Source of the DNA: Gammaproteobacteria bacterium
GTDB taxonomy: Bacteria; Pseudomonadota; Gammaproteobacteria; SZUA-152
DNA length: 64,000 nt
NCBI GenBank assembly: GCA_029882975.1
Contig: JAOUJW010000001.1
Location: 62,001 to 126,000, forward strand
Direction of reading: 5' to 3'
Shown here: positions 57,316 through 64,000 of the stretch, one piece after another
How positions within the stretch are numbered: the first letter of the stretch is position 1
Layout: each line of letters starts with the position of its first letter
Made by a program: the position numbers and the translations under genes
Notes under the pieces: model-generated
Told to the model about the DNA's origin: nothing
The model's input: the letters and a program-made list of their open reading frames with translations, nothing else
Databases searched by the model: none

Positions 57316-57352
57316 AAGCGTTGTGCCCCGCCATGGTGCGGCGCTTTTTTTT
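57316..57352 (+). terminator. Orphan rho-independent terminator before the nickel-urease operon
   Basis: AAGCG pairs with CGCTT and CCGC with GCGG around a CATGGT loop, followed by eight T (57345-57352). It is on the plus strand where no plus gene precedes it. It could end a small RNA, or act as an attenuator in the leader of the downstream operon. Confidence 0.6.
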
Positions 57353-57455
57353 CCATTAAAGAAATAACCATAATATCAACCACTTACACAAGCACTCATC
57401 TGGCACAAGCCATGCTCTTAGTTTGACAGCACAATAAAAATCTTAGGAGGGGAAG

Positions 57456-57515
57456 TTGCTCATTCTACCTGTTTGTAGACAAATAGGACTTGGCAGGCTA
57501 TTTCGGCATGACTGA
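57456..57515 (+). CDS. Possible 19-residue leader peptide
   Basis: A TTG at 57456 lies 5 nt after a perfect AGGAGG (57445-57450), the strongest ribosome binding site of the region. Its frame encodes MLILPVCRQIGLGRLFRHD and stops at 57513-57515, overlapping the nickel permease ATG (57508) by 8 nt. The permease frame is closed by a stop just before 57490, so AGGAGG cannot directly serve it. Translational coupling is inferred; without expression data the peptide is unproven. Confidence 0.35.
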   Translation: MLILPVCRQIGLGRLFRHD

Positions 57516-58203
57516 ACCGTCTTTGTTGTCATTGCTGGCAACCGCCTTCGGGCTGGGTTTGCTCCATGCCTTGGATGCAGACCACCTGGCGGCACTCGGC
57601 AGTCTGATGAGTGACAAATCCGGCTACAATCGCAGCTTGAAATACTGCACACATTGGTCATTGGGCCATGGATCGGTAATCTTGCTTACCGGCACCTCTG
57701 TGTTTATGCTGGGTCTTTCGATTCCACACTCTATGAGTCATCTGGCAGAAATACTCGTTGCTGCGTTACTGCTCGGACTTGGCTTCTGGACACTCTACGA
57801 TGTGCTGTACCATCAACATAAGCACAGAAACAAATCCAATAGCGTCAAACACCGTCACGGAGCATTATTCATTGGTTGTATACACGGTTTGGCAGGATCG
57901 GCGACTTTGCTCGCCATCATTCCCTTGAGCCATTCCGCTTCCCCGTGGCAGGCACTGGCTTACTTAGCAACGTTTGTAGTGACCGTACTACTGGGCATGC
58001 TTTGCTTTGGCAGCGTATTCAGCCGTGCTTGGCAAAGATTGAGCGCCCAGAGTGCTATCCGCTTATCTACGCTACGGCTCCTTATTGCATTGTGCTGTGT
58101 GGTGGTTGGTCTCGACTTACTGTCCGCAGATCTGGGGAGTGACAATGTAGATCCGGCGAATGCAGAGCTTATGAATGCAGAGCTACTGCACGGAGCAACC
58201 TAA
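57508..58203 (+). CDS. Nickel permease of the HupE/UreJ or NiCoT type
   Basis: A 231-residue membrane protein with about six helices. His20-Ala-Leu-Asp-Ala-Asp-His26 is the nickel/cobalt transporter signature (HX4DH) in the first helix; a His-rich loop (YHQHKHRNK, then KHRHG) follows near 105-118. The ATG at 57508 is preferred to the TTG at 57490. The stop lies 2 nt before ureD, so it supplies nickel for urease. Confidence 0.85.
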   Translation: MTEPSLLSLLATAFGLGLLHALDADHLAALGSLMSDKSGYNRSLKYCTHWSLGHGSVILLTGTSVFMLGLSIPHSMSHLAEILVAALLLGLGFWTLYDVLYHQHKHRNKSNSVKHRHGALFIGCIHGLAGSATLLAIIPLSHSASPWQALAYLATFVVTVLLGMLCFGSVFSRAWQRLSAQSAIRLSTLRLLIALCCVVVGLDLLSADLGSDNVDPANAELMNAELLHGAT

Positions 58204-58205
58204 AC

Positions 58206-59072
58206 ATGGATACCGGTTTAGCACCCTCAAAAACACCCCAAAGCAACCTTTCAACCCCGTCAGCGTCCGGTTGGCTTGCCAAACTGGAGCTGGGTTTTGC
58301 TTACAAAAATACGAAAACCGTGGTTCGCCACCGCCACCATCAAGGCCCGTTGCTCATACAAAAACCGTTTTATCCCGAAGGCCCCGTATGCCATGCCATT
58401 TTGCTGCACCCGCCTGCAGGAGTGGTTGCCGGAGACCACTTACATCTACAGATACAAGTGGACAGCAAGGCCCATGCACTCATCACCACGCCGGGCGCCA
58501 ACAAACTGTATCGCTCCGAGGGCGACACGGCCCACATCGAACAACACTTTCATATTGCCGACGACGGTATTCTGGAATGGCTGCCCCAGGAAACCATTGC
58601 CTTTAGCGACTGCCAGGTGCAAAGCAACACCCATATACATTTACAAAAAGGCTCAAAATTTTTGGGTTGGGAAATCACCTGTCTGGGTCGCCCCGCTGGT
58701 GAACAGTTTTTTTCCCAAGGACTGTACCGGCAAAACTTAAATGTGATGTGCGCAGACAAACCCCTGGTATTGGAACGTAATCGTTTTCAAGCCGGGCCGT
58801 TGCTACAACAAGCCTGGGGGTTGAATGGTCATTATTGCAGCGGTTCCTTGTTTGCCTATCCGGCCACAGCAGAACTGTTACAAACCGCCAGAGAGATACC
58901 GTGTCCGCAACACTGCCAAACCGGCATTACATTGCTGGAGGACACACTGGTGTGCCGCATTCTAAGCCCGCAAGCCGAAACGGCACGACGTTACTTCACC
59001 GCGCTATGGCAAAGCCTACGTCCGCAACTGCTGCAACGCACAGCGACAATACCAAGAATCTGGGCAACTTAG
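58206..59072 (+). CDS. ureD: Urease accessory protein UreD
   Basis: A 288-residue accessory protein that forms the UreD-UreF-UreG complex on apo-urease for nickel insertion. HPPAGVVAGDHL near 62 and TTPGANKLYRS near 92 are family text. Length is typical. Directly follows the permease gene. Confidence 0.95.
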   Translation: MDTGLAPSKTPQSNLSTPSASGWLAKLELGFAYKNTKTVVRHRHHQGPLLIQKPFYPEGPVCHAILLHPPAGVVAGDHLHLQIQVDSKAHALITTPGANKLYRSEGDTAHIEQHFHIADDGILEWLPQETIAFSDCQVQSNTHIHLQKGSKFLGWEITCLGRPAGEQFFSQGLYRQNLNVMCADKPLVLERNRFQAGPLLQQAWGLNGHYCSGSLFAYPATAELLQTAREIPCPQHCQTGITLLEDTLVCRILSPQAETARRYFTALWQSLRPQLLQRTATIPRIWAT

Positions 59073-59144
59073 ACAATCACTAATAACGGCAATCACCAAA
59101 TCCGTACAGCCACCAAATCAGAAGTGAGGTAGAGGAGATTATTA

Positions 59145-59447
59145 ATGGAATTATCACCACGAGAGAAAGACAAACTGCTGTTGTTTACGGCCGCCCTGTT
59201 GGCCGAGCGCCGTAAAGCCAGGGGCTTAAAACTCAACTACCCGGAAGCGGTGGCCTATATTTCCGCCGCCATTTTGGAAGGGGCCCGCGATGGTCGCAGC
59301 GTGGCCGATTTGATGAGTTACGGCAGCACCCTGCTCAGCAGTGAAGATGTAATGGACGGTATCGCGGAGATGATTCCTGAAGTTCAGGTGGAAGCTACCT
59401 TTCCCGATGGCACCAAACTGGTGACGGTGCACAATCCTATCTGTTGA
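59145..59447 (+). CDS. ureA: Urease gamma subunit
   Basis: A 100-residue structural subunit. [12 protein letters not shown] at the start and [21 protein letters not shown], split here as [11 protein letters not shown] and [10 protein letters not shown], at the end are typical. GAGG lies before the ATG at 59145. Separate gamma, beta and alpha genes, as in most bacteria. Confidence 0.97.
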   Translation: MELSPREKDKLLLFTAALLAERRKARGLKLNYPEAVAYISAAILEGARDGRSVADLMSYGSTLLSSEDVMDGIAEMIPEVQVEATFPDGTKLVTVHNPIC

Positions 59448-59467
59448 CAACAAAAAAGGAAACCCAT

Positions 59468-59791
59468 ATGAAACCCGGAGAAATGTTCATTGATGCCGGC
59501 GATATTCATCTTAACCAAAATCGCGACCGCATCAGCGTCAATGTCGCCAATACGGGCGACCGTCCCATTCAAGTGGGATCGCATTACCATTTTTATGAAA
59601 CCAATTCTGCCTTGCAATTTGATCGCGCGACCTGCCTCGGCTTTCGCCTGGATATACCGGCAGGTACCGCCGTGCGCTTCGAACCGGGGCAACATCGCCA
59701 AGTGGAACTGGTGGCTTTTGCCGGACGACGTCACGTGTATGGATTTACGGGTAAAGTCATGGGCGAGTTGGATGGCGCCAAACAACCATAA
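59468..59791 (+). CDS. ureB: Urease beta subunit
   Basis: A 107-residue structural subunit. The ATG at 59468 follows AAGGAA and gives the normal N-terminus MKPGEMF; an upstream frame start adds 8 residues. [17 protein letters not shown] is the family core. Located 20 nt after ureA. Confidence 0.97.
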   Translation: MKPGEMFIDAGDIHLNQNRDRISVNVANTGDRPIQVGSHYHFYETNSALQFDRATCLGFRLDIPAGTAVRFEPGQHRQVELVAFAGRRHVYGFTGKVMGELDGAKQP

Positions 59792-59886
59792 ATGGAAAGC
59801 ACAGCCATTAAAAAGTACAGACATTAAAAAAGTACAACCATAAACCAGAACAGCTATAAGAAAGCACAGCATAACGGGACAAGCAC
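59792..59886 (+). repeat. Degenerate short repeats in the ureB-ureC spacer
   Basis: Five imperfect copies of a 13-18-nt unit of the type AAGCACAGCCATTAAA fill most of this 95-nt spacer, ending before the GGGA that precedes ureC. Possible mRNA processing or binding site; no known element recognised. Confidence 0.45.
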
Positions 59887-61590
59887 ATGGCAAAAATCAG
59901 TAAACAAGCCTACGCAGAAATGTACGGCCCCACCAGCGGTGATCGTGTCCGCCTGGGAGATACGGATTTAATAATTGAAGTGGAACAGGATCACACCGTT
60001 TACGGTGATGAAATCAAATTTGGTGGCGGTAAAGTAATTCGAGACGGCATGGGACAAAGCCAGAGCGTCAGCGCCAACTGCGCCGATGTGGTGATTACCA
60101 ATGCCTTAATCCTGGATCACTGGGGCATCGTCAAAGCGGACATCGGCATCAAAAATGGCCGCATCAGCGGCATTGGCAAGGGCGGCAATCCCGATACCCA
60201 GGACGGTGTCGATATCGTGGTCGGTCCCGGAACGGAAGTGATTGCCGGTGAAGGCTCCATTGTTACCGCCGGGGCTATAGACTCGCACATTCATTTCATT
60301 TGCCCGCAACAAGTGGAAGAAGCGCTCATGTCCGGTGTCACCACCATGATTGGCGGCGGCACCGGGCCGGCCACCGGCACCAATGCCACCACTTGCACTC
60401 CCGGACCCTGGAACTTACACCGCATGTTACAAGCCGCGGATGAGCTGCCCATGAACCTGGGTTTTTTAGGCAAAGGCAATGCCAGCTTACCGGATGCTTT
60501 ATCCGAACAAATCATGGCAGGGGCCATGGGCTTAAAACTGCACGAGGACTGGGGCACCACGCCGGCCGCCATCGACAACTGCCTTAACGTGGCTGAATCT
60601 TACGATGTGCAAGTGGCCATTCATACGGACACTTTGAACGAATCCGGTTTCGTGGAAGACACCCTGGCCGCGTTTAAGGGCCGCGCCATTCACACCTATC
60701 ACACCGAAGGCGCCGGCGGCGGACACGCACCAGATATTATTAAAGCTTGCGGAGAATCTTTTGTTCTGCCCTCCAGCACCAACCCCACCCGACCCTACAC
60801 TATTAACACCGTTGATGAACACTTGGATATGCTCATGGTGTGTCATCATCTGGACCCGGCCATCGCCGAAGACGTGGCTTTTGCCGAATCGCGCATACGC
60901 CGAGAAACCATTGCTGCTGAAGATATCTTACATGACCTGGGAGCCTTCAGCATGATCGCCTCCGACTCTCAAGCCATGGGTCGCGTCGGAGAAGTGATTT
61001 GCCGCACCTGGCAAACGGCGCACAAAATGAAACAACAACGGGGGGCCCTGCCGGAAGATAACAACCGCAACGACAATCACCGCGCCAAACGCTATATCGC
61101 CAAATACACCATCAACCCGGCCATTACCCACGGTGTCGCTCAGGATGTGGGTTCGCTGGAAGTGGGTAAACTGGCGGATATGGTCTTATGGAAACCGGCG
61201 TTTTTCGGAGCCAAGCCCTCGCTGATTATCAAAGGCGGTATGATCGTAGCGGCACCCATGGGTGACCCCAATGCCTCCATTCCCACACCGCAACCGGTGC
61301 ACTATCGCCCTATGTTCGGCGCCTATGGCAAAGCACGCAGTGCCACCAGCATCACCTTTGTATCTCAGGCGGCTATGGAATCGGGCATCAAAGAGCAATT
61401 GCAGCTGAGCAAGATAGTACGCCCGGTAAGCAACACCCGCAGCGTGCGCAAACAACATATGATCCACAACACTTATCAACCCGTAATGGAAGTGGACCCG
61501 CAGACTTACACCGTGCGAGCCGACGGGGTACTGCTCACCTGTGAACCGGCAGACGTACTGCCCCTGGCACAACGCTATTTTTTATTTTAG
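59887..61590 (+). CDS. ureC: Urease alpha (catalytic) subunit
   Basis: A 567-residue catalytic subunit that hydrolyses urea to ammonia and carbamate. Nickel ligands are present: His134 and His136 (HIHF), carbamylated Lys217 (GLKLHEDWG), His246 and His272, and Asp near 360 (ASDSQAMG). His near 320 lies in MVCHHLD, the flap with its conserved cysteine. The enzyme should be active. Confidence 0.98.
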   Translation: MAKISKQAYAEMYGPTSGDRVRLGDTDLIIEVEQDHTVYGDEIKFGGGKVIRDGMGQSQSVSANCADVVITNALILDHWGIVKADIGIKNGRISGIGKGGNPDTQDGVDIVVGPGTEVIAGEGSIVTAGAIDSHIHFICPQQVEEALMSGVTTMIGGGTGPATGTNATTCTPGPWNLHRMLQAADELPMNLGFLGKGNASLPDALSEQIMAGAMGLKLHEDWGTTPAAIDNCLNVAESYDVQVAIHTDTLNESGFVEDTLAAFKGRAIHTYHTEGAGGGHAPDIIKACGESFVLPSSTNPTRPYTINTVDEHLDMLMVCHHLDPAIAEDVAFAESRIRRETIAAEDILHDLGAFSMIASDSQAMGRVGEVICRTWQTAHKMKQQRGALPEDNNRNDNHRAKRYIAKYTINPAITHGVAQDVGSLEVGKLADMVLWKPAFFGAKPSLIIKGGMIVAAPMGDPNASIPTPQPVHYRPMFGAYGKARSATSITFVSQAAMESGIKEQLQLSKIVRPVSNTRSVRKQHMIHNTYQPVMEVDPQTYTVRADGVLLTCEPADVLPLAQRYFLF

Positions 61591-61599
61591 GCAACGCAT

Positions 61600-62088
61600 A
61601 TGACAACAGCACTCAAAGTCACTCGCTTGTTACCAACAAGCGAACACGCCCAAGCCACATTAACACTGCCTTTTGATACACGGCAAAAAAGCCGTTTCAA
61701 AGCCCAGCTGGATTCGGGCCAAACTGTAGGCGTAGTACTGGAACGCGGTCACATCTTACGCCATGGGGATTGCCTGCAAACCGATAAGGGCTTGGTGATT
61801 CGCATTCATGCCGCCGACGAAGCCGTATCCACACTGCATTGTGACTGCGCGTTACTGTTGTCTCGTGCCGCCTACCATTTGGGTAACCGTCATGTACCGT
61901 TGCACATAGACAAGGATTTGCTGCGCTATCAACGCGACCATGTACTGGATGCTATGCTGCAAAACCTGGGCTTAAGCGTGGTGCATGAAATGGCACCGTT
62001 TGAGCCGGAGGCCGGTGCATATGCCCATAGCCATAGCCATAGCCATAGCCATAGCCATAACCAGGAGCATACCCACGAGCATGAATAA
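61600..62088 (+). CDS. ureE: Urease accessory protein UreE
   Basis: A 162-residue nickel chaperone. The N-terminal peptide-binding and the central metal-binding domains precede a histidine-rich tail from about residue 143 ([20 protein letters not shown]), coded by CATAGC repeats. The tail binds extra nickel. The stop overlaps the ureF start by 8 nt. Confidence 0.95.
   Translation: MTTALKVTRLLPTSEHAQATLTLPFDTRQKSRFKAQLDSGQTVGVVLERGHILRHGDCLQTDKGLVIRIHAADEAVSTLHCDCALLLSRAAYHLGNRHVPLHIDKDLLRYQRDHVLDAMLQNLGLSVVHEMAPFEPEAGAYAHSHSHSHSHSHNQEHTHEHE
62026..62061 (+). repeat. CATAGC repeat in ureE
   Basis: Five perfect CATAGC units and one CATAAC encode alternating His and Ser or Asn. Slippage in steps of 6 bp would change the number of tail histidines by one without a frameshift. 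Confidence 0.9.
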
Positions 62089-62797
62089 ACCGCTGGCCAT
62101 AGACTATCACCCGGAAGCCAATTTGCGCTTATGGCAACTGATCAGCCCCAGCCTGCCCATCGGCAGCTATGCCTATTCCCAGGGTTTGGAAAGCGCCTGT
62201 GAAGCCGAATGGGTGCACGACCGTGACAGTGCCCACGCCTGGATCAGCGCCGTGTTGGAACAGAGCCTGTGCCGCTTGGATATACCGGTGTTACAGCGTT
62301 GCTATGTCGCCTGGGGTCAAGTCGACGGCGAGCAGGCACAGCAATCGCTGCGCGCCTTACACTACTGGAATCAACAAATCCTGGCCCAGCGGGAAACATT
62401 GGAAATAAAGAAAGAAGATTTGCAATTGGGTTACGCCCTGCGGCGTCTGTTGCTGGACTTGGGAGAACTGCCTTCCGAGCTGTGGCCGGAGCAGGAACCG
62501 CTGAGCTATGTAACATTATTCGCTTACGCGGCTCAGCGCTGGAAAATACCGTTACAACAGGCCGCTCAGGGTTACTGTTGGTCCTGGTGTGAAAACCAAG
62601 TAGCCGCCGCGATTAAATTGGTTCCCCTGGGACAAACCGACGGCCAACGCATACTGTCACAACTGCTTCGTCTCATACCGCAAGCTACGAGCATAGGGCT
62701 CAGCCTGGAAGATGCAGACATTGGCGCCACCCTGCCCGGTCTGGCCATAGGCAGTGCGCAACATGAAACCCAGTACTCACGCTTGTTTCGCTCTTGA
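62081..62797 (+). CDS. ureF: Urease accessory protein UreF
   Basis: A 238-residue helical accessory protein that acts with UreD and UreG and enhances fidelity of nickel insertion. [21 protein letters not shown], split here as [10 protein letters not shown] and [11 protein letters not shown], is the family signature. Start: the ATG at 62081, overlapping the ureE stop; an in-frame upstream extension is out of place because it lies within ureE. Confidence 0.95.
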   Translation: MNKPLAIDYHPEANLRLWQLISPSLPIGSYAYSQGLESACEAEWVHDRDSAHAWISAVLEQSLCRLDIPVLQRCYVAWGQVDGEQAQQSLRALHYWNQQILAQRETLEIKKEDLQLGYALRRLLLDLGELPSELWPEQEPLSYVTLFAYAAQRWKIPLQQAAQGYCWSWCENQVAAAIKLVPLGQTDGQRILSQLLRLIPQATSIGLSLEDADIGATLPGLAIGSAQHETQYSRLFRS

Positions 62798-62860
62798 GCG
62801 CACTTGAAAGAGCAAAGCACGACAATCCATTAGACCATTAGTAATTAGAAGGAACCCACT

Positions 62861-63478
62861 ATGACTCAAGCAACTTGTTTACGCGTCGGTATCGGCGGTC
62901 CGGTCGGATCAGGCAAAACCGCTCTGGTAGAAGCCCTGTGCAAAGCATTACGCGATAAATACAACATCGCCGTGGTCACCAACGATATTTATACCCAGGA
63001 AGACGCCCAATTTCTCACTAGGGCCGAAGCCTTGGACGCCCAACGCATCATGGGCGTGGAAACCGGCGGCTGTCCCCACACCGCCATTCGCGAAGACGCC
63101 TCCATGAACCTAGCCGCCATCAGCGAGTTACAACAGCGCTTCGACCAGCTGGACGTGGTGTTCGTCGAAAGCGGCGGCGACAATCTCAGCGCCACCTTCA
63201 GCCCGGAACTGTCCGACCTCACCATCTACGTCATTGACGTCGCCGCCGGAGAAAAAATCCCCCGCAAAGGCGGCCCCGGCATTACCAAATCGGACTTACT
63301 GGTCATTAACAAAACCGACCTGGCCCCCCACGTAGGCGCATCCCTGGAAGTCATGGACCGCGACGCCCGCAAAATGCGCGGCACCCGCCCGTTTATTTTC
63401 AGCAATCTGAAAAAAAGCGAAGGCCTAGCGGATATTATTGGCTTTATTGAGCAGGAGGGGATGTTGCAAGCCTCTTAG
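62861..63478 (+). CDS. ureG: Urease accessory GTPase UreG
   Basis: A 205-residue SIMIBI-class GTPase that drives nickel transfer to apo-urease. The P-loop GPVGSGKT lies at 13-20 and the metal-binding Cys71-Pro-His73 is present. VESGGDNL and NKTDL are nucleotide-binding segments. AGAAGGAA before the ATG supports the start. Last gene of the operon. Confidence 0.97.
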   Translation: MTQATCLRVGIGGPVGSGKTALVEALCKALRDKYNIAVVTNDIYTQEDAQFLTRAEALDAQRIMGVETGGCPHTAIREDASMNLAAISELQQRFDQLDVVFVESGGDNLSATFSPELSDLTIYVIDVAAGEKIPRKGGPGITKSDLLVINKTDLAPHVGASLEVMDRDARKMRGTRPFIFSNLKKSEGLADIIGFIEQEGMLQAS

Positions 63479-63783
63479 TTCTTTCTGCTCACGCGATCTT
63501 AGCGGCCTCATGGCCGCTAGTTCTCCAATAATCTAAGCTCGCAGCTGTAACACAGCGACAATCCCCCCCTTAAAACCGTGCGAACAATTGGAGACCTCAT
63601 AACGGTTTGGACTGTTTTGTCCACCCCTGGAACTTACAGAAAACGTCACACACCTTGTGAAAACCGGCAATCAAACTCTGCGGAAGCTTTCAATTTGCTG
63701 TGTAATTGGCTATGGTATCGCAACTGCCGCTTTGCACTTTTATATTACACTTTAGACATTCACATTAACGAGAGACAACCCCC
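63479..63783. other. 305-nt spacer between ureG and the rhodanese gene
   Basis: Holds the hairpin at 63500-63519 and otherwise no gene or clear promoter that I can support. TTGCAC near 63733 followed by T-rich DNA is a possible promoter element for the rhodanese gene, but no good -10 can be fixed. Confidence 0.45.
63500..63519 (+). terminator. Hairpin after ureG
   Basis: A perfect 8-bp stem TAGCGGCC/GGCCGCTA with a TCAT loop, 21 nt after the ureG stop. No run of T follows, so it may terminate weakly or protect the 3' end of the mRNA. Confidence 0.55.
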
Positions 63784-64000
63784 GTGAATCCCATTGAATT
63801 TTACGAAGCCAAGCTGCTATTTGAAACCGACTCTTGGGATTTATCCGAACTGTTAAAAACAGCAGACTCGGTGATTGTTGTCGATACCCGTTCGGCGCAA
63901 GCATATGCCGCCGAGCACATTCCCGGCGCTTTGAACATCCCCCATCGGACCATGTCCGCAGAAACCACCAAACACCTGGACAAATCCAAGCTCATCGTCA
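63784..64000 (+). CDS. Rhodanese-like protein, cut by the window edge
   Basis: The first 72 codons are visible. The start is a GTG at 63784 with GAGAG about 10 nt before. VIVVDTRSAQAYAAEHIPGALNIP is the N-terminal half of a rhodanese domain, split here as VIVVDTRSAQAY and AAEHIPGALNIP. The catalytic cysteine lies beyond the edge, so activity cannot be judged. It could take part in sulfur transfer. Confidence 0.75.
   Translation, partial: MNPIEFYEAKLLFETDSWDLSELLKTADSVIVVDTRSAQAYAAEHIPGALNIPHRTMSAETTKHLDKSKLIV

Noticed and set aside
57220-57455. Known riboswitch upstream of the nickel permease
   Set aside because: I could not match the conserved parts of NiCo or other classes by reading; only the terminator is firm.
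61985-62080. Upstream start for UreF
   Set aside because: The extension is an alternate-frame reading of the ureE histidine repeat and has no family similarity.
1-64000. tRNA, rRNA, insertion sequences or prophage
   Set aside because: No cloverleaf, rRNA text, transposase, integrase or terminal inverted repeats with target duplication were seen.

Overview
The window is one stretch of a gammaproteobacterial chromosome of moderate G+C. The evidence is the gene order leuS-lptE-holA-proA-nadD-rsfS-rlmH-maf-rng-yhdP, the block miaB-phoH-ybeY-corC-lnt, an Rsd/AlgQ protein, and ybeL placed divergently from leuS. I see no rRNA, tRNA, CRISPR array, insertion sequence or phage gene. Several c-type cytochromes, a periplasmic DsrE-like protein and a glcD-glcE-aminotransferase set would fit a respiratory, possibly autotrophic, member of the Chromatiales/Thiotrichales type. 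That placement is inference.

Layout. 1-5594 (minus strand): a cut-off unknown gene, then three exported proteins: a CXXCH protein, a LamG lipoprotein with one CXXCH, and a Tat-exported DUF1501-like protein. 5595-6320 is a 726-nt non-coding stretch. 6321-21735 (minus) is a long housekeeping run, transcribed from leuS through yhdP, a nitrilase and a methylenetetrahydrofolate-reductase-like gene. 21918-25388 (plus) holds ybeL, a receiver-kinase hybrid and a cobalamin-type radical SAM enzyme. 25397-30767 (minus) is miaB-phoH-ybeY-corC-lnt.

30989-42375 (minus) is mixed metabolism and signalling: amt, a Sel1-repeat gene with a tetraheme cytochrome, rsd, an HD-GYP response regulator with a CheY-like partner, a MATE exporter, and glcD-glcE with a class V aminotransferase. 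42608-54587 holds a Deg-type protease, a TerB-like protein, a DsrE-like protein, an RND pump with its adaptor, a small lipoprotein and a moxR-DUF58-transglutaminase operon. 54804-56561 (plus) has four small genes ending in a CPBP intramembrane protease.

57508-63478 (plus) is a complete urease locus: nickel permease and ureDABCEFG. A rhodanese-like gene is cut by the right edge. Urease and Amt together give nitrogen acquisition. The glc genes and the aminotransferase would carry glycolate through glyoxylate to glycine, but no glcF is present here.

The least explained items are the exported three-gene module, the zinc-ribbon MTHFR-like protein, the orphan terminator and possible leader peptide before the nickel-urease operon, a hairpin that would cover the ribosome binding site of the Sel1 gene, and two 18-bp repeat arrays with a shared core about 3.5 kb apart. 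None of them alone proves a new system.
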